Of a stretch of 64,000 nucleotides of DNA, positions 46,072 to 54,498 are shown piece by piece. Below the pieces are notes generated by a model that saw only the letters and a list, made by a program, of their open reading frames with translations, had not been told where the DNA came from and made no database searches. Both the position numbers and the translations under genes were made by a program. The DNA is from Siminovitchia fordii DSM 16014 = CIP 108821 (GTDB lineage Bacteria > Bacillota > Bacilli > Bacillales > Bacillaceae_C): contig NZ_KB894694.1 of NCBI RefSeq assembly GCF_000374565.1, positions 62,001 to 126,000 on the forward strand. The letters run 5' to 3'. Each line of letters begins with the position of its first letter. The stretch's first letter is position 1.

Positions 46072-47175
46072 ATGACAAAAAAGGGATGTCAACCATTTGC
46101 TTGGCCGCTTGTTTTTTTATTTCTACTCAGTGCTGTTTTGACGGGCTGCGGTGAAAAAAGTCCTCCCGCATCTCAGGAAGTATCTGGAAATAAAGACAGT
46201 GACAAGGAGCAACTAACAGGGGAACTGAATTTATTCAACTGGTCTGAGTACATGCCGGATAGCGTAATCGAAAAGTTCGAAAAAGAATATGGGGTCAAAG
46301 TAAACTACAGTACATACTCATCCAATGATGAGATGTTGGCAAAAATCAACGCTGGAGCCTCTGGTTATGATATTGCTGTAGGAACAGATTATATGGTAGA
46401 AATTATGCGGAATGAGGAACTACTTGACCCGATCAATCACGATAACATAACTAACCTCCATAACATCGACGATCAATTTTTGGATAAGTCTTTTGATCCG
46501 GGCAATGAGTTCTCCGTCCCTTATATGTGGGGAGGAGCTTTTATTGCCTACAATAAAGATACTGTGGACACCTTAATCACAGGTTACAAGGATTTGTGGA
46601 AGCCGGAATTCAAAAATTCCTTGGTCGTATTGGATGACCAACGGGTCATGCTGGGCATCGCCAATAAAATGCAGGGAGAATCCATGAGTTCGGTTGATCC
46701 TAAGGTCATTGAAAAATCCAAAGAGCTTCTTATCGATTTGCTCCCCAACATCAAAGCTTTTGACAGTGACACACAGAAAACGATGCTCCTTAATGGTGAA
46801 GCCAAAGCAGGAATCGTCTGGGGTGCGGAAGCTTATCTTGCGTACCGCGAAAATCCAGCTATCGAAACGGTACTACCGGAAGAAGGCATGTATTTAGGCA
46901 TTGACTGCTTCATTATCCCAAAGGCAGCTCCAAATAAGCGTACAGCGGAAGCCTTTATCGACTTTGTGTTAAGGCCGGAAATCAGCGCTGAAATAACAGA
47001 AGATTTCCCTTATTCCAATCCAAACAAGAAAGCTCATGAGCTTATTGGCGACGAAATCATGCAACACCCAGCCGTCAATCCGCCTGACGAAGAGCTTAAG
47101 AAAGGAGAGTTTTTAAAAGATCTAGGTAAAGCCGTACTGGATTACGACAGAGCCTGGTCTGAGATAAAACAATAA
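46072..47175 (+). CDS. potD: polyamine-binding lipoprotein, PotD type (3)
   Basis: A 367-residue paralogue with lipobox VLTGC, then a Ser/Lys linker and GELNLFNWSEYMPDSVIEKF. LVVLDDQRVMLGIANKMQGE, NIKAFDSDTQKTMLLNGEA and the AWSEIKQ end are nearly those of number 1. GAAAGGAG precedes the ATG. Third in the row behind potABC. One permease served by several receptors is the simplest reading. Confidence 0.88.
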   Translation: MTKKGCQPFAWPLVFLFLLSAVLTGCGEKSPPASQEVSGNKDSDKEQLTGELNLFNWSEYMPDSVIEKFEKEYGVKVNYSTYSSNDEMLAKINAGASGYDIAVGTDYMVEIMRNEELLDPINHDNITNLHNIDDQFLDKSFDPGNEFSVPYMWGGAFIAYNKDTVDTLITGYKDLWKPEFKNSLVVLDDQRVMLGIANKMQGESMSSVDPKVIEKSKELLIDLLPNIKAFDSDTQKTMLLNGEAKAGIVWGAEAYLAYRENPAIETVLPEEGMYLGIDCFIIPKAAPNKRTAEAFIDFVLRPEISAEITEDFPYSNPNKKAHELIGDEIMQHPAVNPPDEELKKGEFLKDLGKAVLDYDRAWSEIKQ

Positions 47176-47323
47176 ATACAACGAAAATTCTATGGCTTTG
47201 TTGCCTTTTGGTTTTTCTATCGTTCATCTGAATGATTTTTAAAATAAAGCTTACCTCATGCAAAAAGTATTACGTTCATCAATCAAGGGAAAGCTGGGTG
47301 GAAAATCGGAAGATAAGGCCTCA

Positions 47324-47339
47324 AATCAAACGTTTGATT
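47324..47339. promoter_or_regulatory. 16-base palindrome, possible operator
   Basis: AATCAAACGTTTGATT is a perfect palindrome in the 352-base gap (47176-47527) between convergent genes. A related AAACGTTTG word occurs at about 47404. It could bind a dimeric regulator, but no promoter is needed at this convergent position, so its role is unclear. Confidence 0.3.
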
Positions 47340-47486
47340 AAATAACACGCGTAATTTGATGAAACCGGAACAACTACATGGTTTCTGCGTTTCCCCAACA
47401 CTTAAACGTTTGTTTAGGGGAGTATCTCTTTTGTGTACTGCTTTGGATTCTTCCAACCATTGCCGCTCCCTGCTTCATTTTATATT

Positions 47487-47523
47487 CAAAGACGTATTGT
47501 TTCCAATAAACAATACGTCTTTG
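47487..47523. terminator. bidirectional hairpin terminator
   Basis: CAAAGACGTATTGTTT pairs perfectly with AAACAATACGTCTTTG around a five-base loop. It sits next to the stop of the convergent GNAT gene and downstream of the pot operon. Confidence 0.85.
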
Positions 47524-47527
47524 CTAT

Positions 47528-48199
47528 TTAAGACTCAAAGTGCTGAAATGGATTTTTCCACTCCATCAGTACTGCATAGTTACATGATTCTTCATCTTCT
47601 ATATAGCTTGGCAAAACCTGGACGGGAGTACGCCCACAGTGCAATAAAAAGGTTATGACCGGGTCTTTGATGTCCCCCTCCATGACACGACTCAAGTATT
47701 CTCCGGCGGCCATGTCATGTTGATATTTATGATAAAAAGGCATCCGGGCACCACCCAGCAAACGTTCCAACCGCTTGTGCACAACCACTTCGTACATCGA
47801 TTGCATCAGCCATTTGCCAAGGCCTAATTTGCGGAAAACAGGTTTAATGCAAATATCTACAATATAAATTGTGTTTCCATCGGGGTTATGATTACGGATA
47901 TATCCGTCGTCCGTAACCTCCGACCATGTATGCTCAGGCTGGCCTGGGTCAAAGTCAATCATAAGCCCGGTGATCGACCCCGCCATTTTCCCGTCAACCT
48001 CCACGCATAAAGCGCCTTCCGGGAACTTTTCGACATGCTCTTTCAACTGTTCTTCGTTCCACCAGAGATCTGACGGAAAAGGTGGAGGAAAACTTTCCCT
48101 CTGAACATCTATCAGCTCCTGAAAGTCACCTTTTGTATAGTTTCTGACAACAGCTTGAACAGGTTTATCCTCATCAAAGACATACCATTTTTTATACAA
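47528..48199 (-). CDS. GNAT N-acyltransferase, stand-alone YhcX-type domain (second)
   Basis: A 223-residue relative of the GNAT at 35971. Shared features are DDGYIRNHNPDGNTIYIVD, the CoA loop KPVFRKLGLGKWL, GGARMPFYHKYQHDMAAGEYL, DPVITFLL and YAVLMEWKNPFQ. The N-terminal 30 residues are more divergent. TTG at 48199 stands after AAGGGGGG. It follows a PuuP-like permease gene by 14 bases, repeating the GNAT-permease partnership seen at 34484-36624. Confidence 0.8.
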   Translation of the reverse strand: MYKKWYVFDEDKPVQAVVRNYTKGDFQELIDVQRESFPPPFPSDLWWNEEQLKEHVEKFPEGALCVEVDGKMAGSITGLMIDFDPGQPEHTWSEVTDDGYIRNHNPDGNTIYIVDICIKPVFRKLGLGKWLMQSMYEVVVHKRLERLLGGARMPFYHKYQHDMAAGEYLSRVMEGDIKDPVITFLLHCGRTPVQVLPSYIEDEESCNYAVLMEWKNPFQHFES

Positions 48200-48213
48200 C
48201 CGAAACGCCCCCC

Positions 48214-49557
48214 TTAAGACACCTTTTCATCAAAGCTTAACTCGGGCGGTTTTTCCCTGAACATTTTTGTTAAATATGCCAAATATATGGCGCCTATAAT
48301 AAACCAGCTTATCCCCAACATAAATGCCTCTCCGCTAAGACTGGTCCATAACCAGACACAAAGCACAATTCCGATTAATGGAATCACCAAATATAAAATG
48401 GAGTCTATCATTGAACGTCTTCTGTTTCTAAAAAAGTAATGAGTAATAACGGATATATGAACAATAGTGAAAGCGGCAAGTGCTCCAAAACTTATAAAAG
48501 AAGCAACTGTATCTAGAGTAAATACCAATGAAGACAGGGCCAGCAGGCTCACAATTACCGTACTGTATACTGGTGTTCTGTATTTTGGAGAAATATAACC
48601 AAATATTTTTTTGGGAAGAATCGTGTCCCTCCCCATTGCGAAAAGCAGCCTGGATACACTGGCATGGGAACTAGTCGCTGAAGCGAAACAGCCTAGGATA
48701 TAACCCGCAAGGAACATGGCTTTAAACAGATTCCCTCCGATGAAGACAGCAATCTGAAGCGGAGCGGAGTCCGGGTCTTCAAATGCCATATAGTCCGGGT
48801 AAACCATCTGCCCAATATATGAAACTATGATGAATAGAACACCTCCGACAATGGTGACAAGAAAAATAGCTTTGGGAATATTTCTTTTTGCATCTACCGT
48901 TTCTTCCGATAAAGTCGTGACTGCATCAAATCCCAAAAAAGACAGGCATAAAATCGCAGCACCCGCAAAAACTAAAGAAGTCGAACCTTCGGGATTGAAA
49001 AAAGGCAATGTTGAAAATAATGTACCCGTTCCTCCCCCGCTTAAAATTGTTTTAATAGAAAGGATCAAGAAAAAGGCAATCACAATAATTTGAAACGCGA
49101 TTAAAAAGAAATTGACATTCGTAACCACTTTTATTCCCTTGATATTGATAAATGTTACGATCAAAATGGCCAAAATAACCCAAATCCAGTTAGGCACCGA
49201 TGGAAATTCGGCATTTAAATAGATTCCGATTACCAGGTAATTGATCATGGGAAGGAATAAGTAATCCAACAACAATATCCATCCTGTAAAAAAACCAATG
49301 TGGGAATTGAGTGATTTTTGTGCATAGGTATAGGCAGATCCTGTATACGGATAAGCTTTGACCATTCTGCCGTAGCTGTAAGCTGTGAACAGCATTGTCA
49401 ATAAAGTCGCTATATATGCTGCCGGCAGCATCCCCAGTGTAAGCTGTGATACGATGCCGTATGTTGTAAAAACGGTCATCGGAACCATGTATGCTAATCC
49501 GAAGAGTACGACAGGAAACAGAGTAAGTACCTGTTTAAATTCAGTTTCCGCCTTCAT
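48214..49557 (-). CDS. APC-family permease, PuuP-like (second)
   Basis: A 447-residue transporter with about twelve helices. AYMVPMTVFTTYGIVSQLT, GSAYTYAQKSLNSHIGFFTGW, LSFLGFDAVTTLSEETVDAK and SRLLFAMGRDTILPKKIFGY (in part) align with the permease at 34484 and with the putrescine importer PuuP group. It begins 14 bases after the amidohydrolase gene ends, so the order amidohydrolase, permease, GNAT is probably one transcription unit. Confidence 0.8.
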   Translation of the reverse strand: MKAETEFKQVLTLFPVVLFGLAYMVPMTVFTTYGIVSQLTLGMLPAAYIATLLTMLFTAYSYGRMVKAYPYTGSAYTYAQKSLNSHIGFFTGWILLLDYLFLPMINYLVIGIYLNAEFPSVPNWIWVILAILIVTFINIKGIKVVTNVNFFLIAFQIIVIAFFLILSIKTILSGGGTGTLFSTLPFFNPEGSTSLVFAGAAILCLSFLGFDAVTTLSEETVDAKRNIPKAIFLVTIVGGVLFIIVSYIGQMVYPDYMAFEDPDSAPLQIAVFIGGNLFKAMFLAGYILGCFASATSSHASVSRLLFAMGRDTILPKKIFGYISPKYRTPVYSTVIVSLLALSSLVFTLDTVASFISFGALAAFTIVHISVITHYFFRNRRRSMIDSILYLVIPLIGIVLCVWLWTSLSGEAFMLGISWFIIGAIYLAYLTKMFREKPPELSFDEKVS

Positions 49558-49571
49558 TCAAAGTCCCCCAT

Positions 49572-51191
49572 TTACCATTCTTTATTTTTATAAACCACTT
49601 TCCCATTCATAACGGTGAGGCTTACTTGCACTTCCAACAATTGCTCAGGCTCTATTGCAAACAAATCCCGATCCATAACAATCAAATCTGCCAGCTTCCC
49701 CTTCTCTATCGTTCCCAGCCTGTCCTCCATAAAATTCCCAAAGGCAGGACCTGCAGTATAATACCTTAAAGCTTCCTCCAACGGGATTTTTTCTTTTGGA
49801 TTCCAGCCTTCTTGCGGCTCTCGATCGTTAAATTTGCGTGTAACAGCGCGGTAAATTTCCAGCATCGGGTTAAGCTCAACAACAGGAAAGTCACTTCCAA
49901 ACGCCATAGCCGCACCAGAATCAGCCAGTGTTTTAATCGGCCATGTATACGGATCGCGTTCCTTCCCCATTCTTGTCAAATAGACATTGTCCTCATATTT
50001 TTCCGTGATGGCCATATGCTCCGGCTGCATGGAAGCAACGACGCCCAAATGGGCGAAACGATCAATATCATCTGGATGGATCACCTCAATATGCTCGATT
50101 ACATGTCTGGAATCCCGACTCCCGTTGTTCTCCTTGGCCTTTTCATATAGGTCCAGACCAAGCCGCACCGCTCCGTCACCGCATGCGTGCAGCCGAATAC
50201 GGAAACCTTCACGGTCAGCCTCCGTCACCCATTGCTTCAAAAGCGAAGGCGGCAGGAATGCCTCCCCTTTTTCGGAAGGATTGTCGGAATATGGTTCAAC
50301 CATTAAAGCTGTGTATGTTGTCGCCACACCGTCGAGAAATTGTTTCAATCCTGAAAACTTCAATACATCTGAATGATATTTTTTACGCAGCTCTCTTGCT
50401 TGCGATAAATCTCCATTTAGTGGGCTGAGGAAAAAAGTTCTGACCGTCAGTTTGTTTTCCTCTTCAAATCTCCGATAAAGAGAGAGATCGCCTACTTCAA
50501 AACCTGGAAGAGGCAGCATATCACTGACGGATGTAATCCCTAGTCGATTTGCCTTGGCTAAGAAACGCTCCATCAATTCAACAGCCTTCTTTTCCGGGAT
50601 ATTAAACGCCTGATCAGCAGCAAGGCTCATAGCCGTTTCCAACAAAATCCCTGTTGGCTTCCCGTCTTCCCCTTTCAAGATCATCCCGAATGGTGGGTTC
50701 TCCGTATCTTCATCAATCCCCGCCAGCTCCAGCGCTTTGCTGTTGAGCCATGCCCCGTGGCATTCAGCATTTAATAGAAATACAGGGCGGTCTGGAATCA
50801 CTTCATCCAAAATAGTCCTGTCAGGCATCTCCTTTTTATCCCAGAAAATATGGTACCAGCTGAACCCGAGAATCCAATCATCTTCCGGACGGCTGTCAGC
50901 AAATTCTTTCACCTTTTGGGCTGTTTCCTCCGCTGAGCGGGCATCAGTAAGATTAACATAGTCCTCAAAAAGACATCCCAATGTCAAATGGATATGGAAG
51001 TCATGAAAGCCAGGCATGATCGTTTGATTATCAAACTTATAAACTTGAGTCTCACTGCCTATATATTGTTCTATGCAGTGAGGTTCGCATACTTCGATAA
51101 TCTTTCCATCTTTGATCGCTATACCGCCTTCCAACATTTCCTTCCCAGTAAAAATACGATTTCCCTGAATGATCATATCTGCTTTGTCCAA
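49572..51191 (-). CDS. YtcJ-like metal-dependent amidohydrolase
   Basis: A 539-residue member of the amidohydrolase superfamily. The metal-binding HxH is in MPGFHDFHIHLTLG; further conserved pieces are WILGFSWYH, LHACGDGAVRLGL, HVIEHIEVIHPDD and FGSDFPVVELNPM (catalytic Asp). The end, LGTIEKGKLADLIVMDRD, is the usual superfamily tail. TTG at 51191 is the start because AAGGGGG lies eight bases before it, which trims 13 codons from the longest frame. YtcJ/NfdA-type enzymes hydrolyse amide bonds, but the substrate here is unknown. A relative is at the right edge of the window. Confidence 0.82.
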   Translation of the reverse strand: MDKADMIIQGNRIFTGKEMLEGGIAIKDGKIIEVCEPHCIEQYIGSETQVYKFDNQTIMPGFHDFHIHLTLGCLFEDYVNLTDARSAEETAQKVKEFADSRPEDDWILGFSWYHIFWDKKEMPDRTILDEVIPDRPVFLLNAECHGAWLNSKALELAGIDEDTENPPFGMILKGEDGKPTGILLETAMSLAADQAFNIPEKKAVELMERFLAKANRLGITSVSDMLPLPGFEVGDLSLYRRFEEENKLTVRTFFLSPLNGDLSQARELRKKYHSDVLKFSGLKQFLDGVATTYTALMVEPYSDNPSEKGEAFLPPSLLKQWVTEADREGFRIRLHACGDGAVRLGLDLYEKAKENNGSRDSRHVIEHIEVIHPDDIDRFAHLGVVASMQPEHMAITEKYEDNVYLTRMGKERDPYTWPIKTLADSGAAMAFGSDFPVVELNPMLEIYRAVTRKFNDREPQEGWNPKEKIPLEEALRYYTAGPAFGNFMEDRLGTIEKGKLADLIVMDRDLFAIEPEQLLEVQVSLTVMNGKVVYKNKEW

Positions 51192-51253
51192 TCGCATTTC
51201 CCCCTTGAAGCACTTTTGTTTTTGTAACATTAGTTAAAATTCAATAGTAGGCA

Positions 51254-51269
51254 GAAACCATTTGGTTTC
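51254..51269. promoter_or_regulatory. inverted repeat upstream of the amidohydrolase operon
   Basis: GAAACCATTTGGTTTC, a perfect inverted repeat with a two-base centre, about 60 bases upstream of the amidohydrolase start. It could be an operator for the RpiR-type regulator at 62436 or another dimeric protein. The rest of the 352-base gap (51192-51543) holds only a weak hairpin at 51510-51531 and no gene. Confidence 0.3.
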
Positions 51270-51509
51270 CTCTGAATTTTTGTTTGATTTAATGTATCAC
51301 TGATGCTAAACCCCTCGCAAAATAACAACTGTTTTTTGATTGCCTTGAATTGGAAAGAGTTTCAGCTCCAGCCACACACATCAGTTTCATCCATGGTTGT
51401 AATAATCTTCTGCTTATGAATTATTCTGATCTTTTTCATAAGTGTTTTGCTCTTCTTTTATCCTCAAAATCGATGGAAAAGGATTACGGTTCTCCTATCA
51501 TTCTTGAAA

Positions 51510-51531
51510 GGGACGGTTTATTCACCATCCC
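51510..51531 (-). terminator. weak hairpin after binding protein gene 4
   Basis: On the minus strand GGGATGGT pairs with ACCGTCCC (one G-U) and is followed by TTTCAAG. It lies 13 bases past the stop of the gene at 51544 and is the best terminator candidate there. Confidence 0.45.
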
Positions 51532-51543
51532 CCATAATCGAAT

Positions 51544-52611
51544 CTATTGTTTCACCTCAGACCAGACTCGGTCATACACTTGGAGAGCTTCCCCTACATC
51601 GATTGCATGTGCCGCCTTTGGATGATCAATTCCATCTCCAACTGTCAGTTCAATCTCTGAGCGAATATCATCCGGCAACAGCTTCATTGCTTCTTCATTA
51701 GGATTCATATAAGGGTGGTCGAGAGTAATCTCCTTGCTCACTTCTGGATCAAAGATGAAATTAATGAATTTTTCTGCATTTTCTTTGTTCTTCGCTCCCT
51801 TTGGAATGACGAAATTATCCTGCCACAAGCTCAGAAAATCTTCAGGAATAACGACTTTGATGTTTGGATTTTCCCTCATTGCAAGTGCGGCTTCAGCTCC
51901 ATAGACGACTCCTGCCTTGACTTCATTACTGATTAAAAGATTTTTGGCATTGTCACTGTCGTATACTTTGATATTAGGTGTCAGCTTTTTAAGTTCTTCG
52001 CCTGCTGCTACGATTTCTTCTTCTTTCGTACTGTTTGGATCGTACCCAAGCATGCTCAGCATGGCGCTCAACATTGTACGCTGATCGTCAAGAATGACAA
52101 GACTGTCCTTAAAGTATGGATTAAACAGGTCCTTATAAGATTTTACTTCCACATCTTTATCAACAAGTTCTTCGTTTATAACAATGATCTCCGTTCCTGA
52201 CATATAAGGAAGCGAATAATCGTCATTAGGATCAAACTCCCATCCCAGATAATCTTCACCTATATATTTCAGGTTGGGGATATTATCTTTATTAATTTTT
52301 TCCAGTTTTTCCTGCTTAATTAACGCATCAACGAAGTATGTGGACGGCACAGCCAGGTCAAAGTCCCCGCCGCTGACATTCAGCTTTGCAATCATCTCCT
52401 CGTTAGAAGAAATCTCACTGTAATTCACTTTGATTCCGGTCTCTTCCTCGAATTGCTCAATTAGATGTTCCGGCAAATACTCGGACCAGTTCATGATGTT
52501 GACAACTTCCTTTTTTGAACCTCCAGTACTGCTTCCGCATCCTGTCAAAACAAACCCCAGCATAATGGTAACGATTACAAAAATGATTGACTTTATACGC
52601 AGTTTCCTCAT
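51544..52611 (-). CDS. potD: polyamine-binding lipoprotein, PotD type (4)
   Basis: A 355-residue binding protein with lipobox VLTGC and mature start VVNIMNWSEYLPEHLIEQF. Core motifs are VNYSEISSNEEMIAKLN, LVILDDQRTMLSAMLSMLGY and NIKVYDSDNAKNLLISNEV. It is closest to number 5 (56920), and both carry GVVYGAEAALAMRENP. ATG 52611 is used, nine bases past AGGGGGG. No permease genes accompany it; it probably uses PotABC. Confidence 0.86.
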   Translation of the reverse strand: MRKLRIKSIIFVIVTIMLGFVLTGCGSSTGGSKKEVVNIMNWSEYLPEHLIEQFEEETGIKVNYSEISSNEEMIAKLNVSGGDFDLAVPSTYFVDALIKQEKLEKINKDNIPNLKYIGEDYLGWEFDPNDDYSLPYMSGTEIIVINEELVDKDVEVKSYKDLFNPYFKDSLVILDDQRTMLSAMLSMLGYDPNSTKEEEIVAAGEELKKLTPNIKVYDSDNAKNLLISNEVKAGVVYGAEAALAMRENPNIKVVIPEDFLSLWQDNFVIPKGAKNKENAEKFINFIFDPEVSKEITLDHPYMNPNEEAMKLLPDDIRSEIELTVGDGIDHPKAAHAIDVGEALQVYDRVWSEVKQ

Positions 52612-52732
52612 TACGGCCATTCCCCCCTAATTTTTTTGAGCTAAAGAGCCGAGCAGAAGCCCGGCACAGAATAAAGCAACGGCAACATACAATCTATCAA
52701 AGAAAAACTTCAAATTAGTGCAAAGAATCCGT

Positions 52733-54274
52733 TTAATTCATTGATGCAGACTCTGCCTCCTGCTGCTGATTCCTATCCTTAAACGGCGTCGCTGATCCGG
52801 TCTCCCGATTTCTCCGCAATATTTCCAAATCAACATCCCCTACTACGACAGCTTCAACGTTCGGATGACTTTCGGCTATGATTCCTGCATTCGGGAAGGA
52901 GAAATCCACCGGCGAGAAAATACCTGATTGTCCATATTTTGCATCTGCTAGTGTAATAGTCGTCATATTGCCGGATGCCCCGGAAATAACGGTATATACT
53001 TGATTTTCAATGGCTCTTGCCTGGGAACAATAGCGGATCCGCAAATAGCCTTGTTCATTCTCCTCCGCGAATGGTGTAAATATGATTTGCGCACCCTGTT
53101 CAGCAGCTTTTCTGGCAAGTTCCGGAAACAGAATGTCATAACCTATTAATATTGCGATTTTTCCGCAATCCGTGTCGAATACCTTTACATCTTCCCCTGG
53201 TTGGATCCCTAGCCAACTTTTCTCAGCGGGTACCACATGAAGCTTATATTGTCTCTCAAATGTACCGTTACGCCTAAACAGATAGGAGACATTATAAATC
53301 TCGTCATCTTCTTCCACATAGTGCGATCCGGCAATAATATTGATACTGTATTTTACAGCCAAATCAGAAAACAGTTGCATATAATCTTCCGTATAAGTGG
53401 TCACCTTCTGTGCCTGGCCGCTTGGAAACCTTTCCTTTGAAAAAGCTGCAAGCTGCATTGTAATCGCTTCCGGAAATAGAACGAAATCGGATCTCACCTT
53501 GGAACTGCTTCGGACATAATACTCGCACTGCTGCGCAAAGTCTGCAAAAGACTGAACTTCTTTAAAATCATATTGAATGGAAGAAATACGTACAGGTAAA
53601 GAGTGTCTGTAATCTTTGTGTGATGGAGGGACATAATCCTCATTCACCCACTCCATTAACGTTGCATTTTCTAAAGAGGCTTCATCATGGGGGAGATAGT
53701 TTTTCAACACCTTTTTAAATTTGAACCCATTCATTGTCTGAAAAACGATGACGGGATCATATATTTTTTTCTTGATTACCTGATCGACATATTCTTCGGG
53801 CGTCAATTTATCGGCGTATTTGTAATAATTGGGCATGCGGCCGCCAAATAAAATGCTTTTCAAATTAAATTTCCGGCAAAGTTTCCGCCGCTCTTCATAT
53901 AACCTGCGGCCGATCTTTAAAGTTCGGTAATCGGGGTGGACTACAACGTCCAATCCATATAAGTTCTTTCCATGGGGGTTATGATTTTGTATATAGCCGT
54001 TTCCGGAAATTTGATCAATTGTATGGTCTTCTCCGTAATCCTCAAAATTGATGATAATGCTGGAGCATGCTCCTATGATTTTCCCATCGTATTCTACACA
54101 AAACTGCCCTTCAGGAAAAATATTAATATGACTCCTATAATGCTTTGCCTCAAAGGCGACACCCGGAATGCCAAAGCTCAAATTGGCCACTTTTACAACT
54201 TCTTCTATATCCTCTTCCCTGATATTACGGACAATGATTTCTTTTTGAAAATGGGAAGTATCCACTTCACTCAT
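52733..54274 (-). CDS. yhcX: GNAT acyltransferase fused to nitrilase-like domain (YhcX type), catalytic Cys replaced
   Basis: A 513-residue two-domain protein with the domain order and, as I recall, the size of Bacillus subtilis YhcX. Residues 1-220 are a GNAT domain (NGYIQNHNPHGKNLYGLDVVV, given in part; PDYRTLKIGRRLYEERR; GGRMPNYYKYADKLTPEEY; LMEWVNEDY). Residues 230-500 are a carbon-nitrogen hydrolase domain with glutamate in VLFPEAIT and lysine in QYKLHVVP. The usual nucleophile motif (C-Y-D) reads ILIGYDILFPE, with glycine GGT in place of cysteine, so hydrolase activity is doubtful. ATG 54274 is used, after GAGGGAG. The GNAT half matches the two stand-alone GNATs of the region. Confidence 0.85.
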   Translation of the reverse strand: MSEVDTSHFQKEIIVRNIREEDIEEVVKVANLSFGIPGVAFEAKHYRSHINIFPEGQFCVEYDGKIIGACSSIIINFEDYGEDHTIDQISGNGYIQNHNPHGKNLYGLDVVVHPDYRTLKIGRRLYEERRKLCRKFNLKSILFGGRMPNYYKYADKLTPEEYVDQVIKKKIYDPVIVFQTMNGFKFKKVLKNYLPHDEASLENATLMEWVNEDYVPPSHKDYRHSLPVRISSIQYDFKEVQSFADFAQQCEYYVRSSSKVRSDFVLFPEAITMQLAAFSKERFPSGQAQKVTTYTEDYMQLFSDLAVKYSINIIAGSHYVEEDDEIYNVSYLFRRNGTFERQYKLHVVPAEKSWLGIQPGEDVKVFDTDCGKIAILIGYDILFPELARKAAEQGAQIIFTPFAEENEQGYLRIRYCSQARAIENQVYTVISGASGNMTTITLADAKYGQSGIFSPVDFSFPNAGIIAESHPNVEAVVVGDVDLEILRRNRETGSATPFKDRNQQQEAESASMN

Positions 54275-54456
54275 AAATGCCCCACTCCCTCTCTTTTTAG
54301 GCCAGAAAACTTTATTACTAAATGCTACGTCCATCTTCAAAACCTATCGACTAGTAAACTTTGTACCACTTCCTATTCTGAGCCGGCTACCCCTCTTTTC
54401 TCTATCGTTAGTGGCATTCCAGTCTGCGCAACGATAAGCAGGCAACGTCATTTTTT

Positions 54457-54488
54457 AAAAACAGAGAGAAAAAGCTCTCTCTGTTTTT
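54457..54488 (-). terminator. terminator of the nhaC-C45 operon
   Basis: AAAAACAGAGAGA pairs with the complementary TCTCTCTGTTTTT over a six-base loop. It lies eleven bases past the stop of the C45 gene and ends the five-gene operon that starts at nhaC. Confidence 0.85.
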
Positions 54489-54498
54489 TACTCCCATA

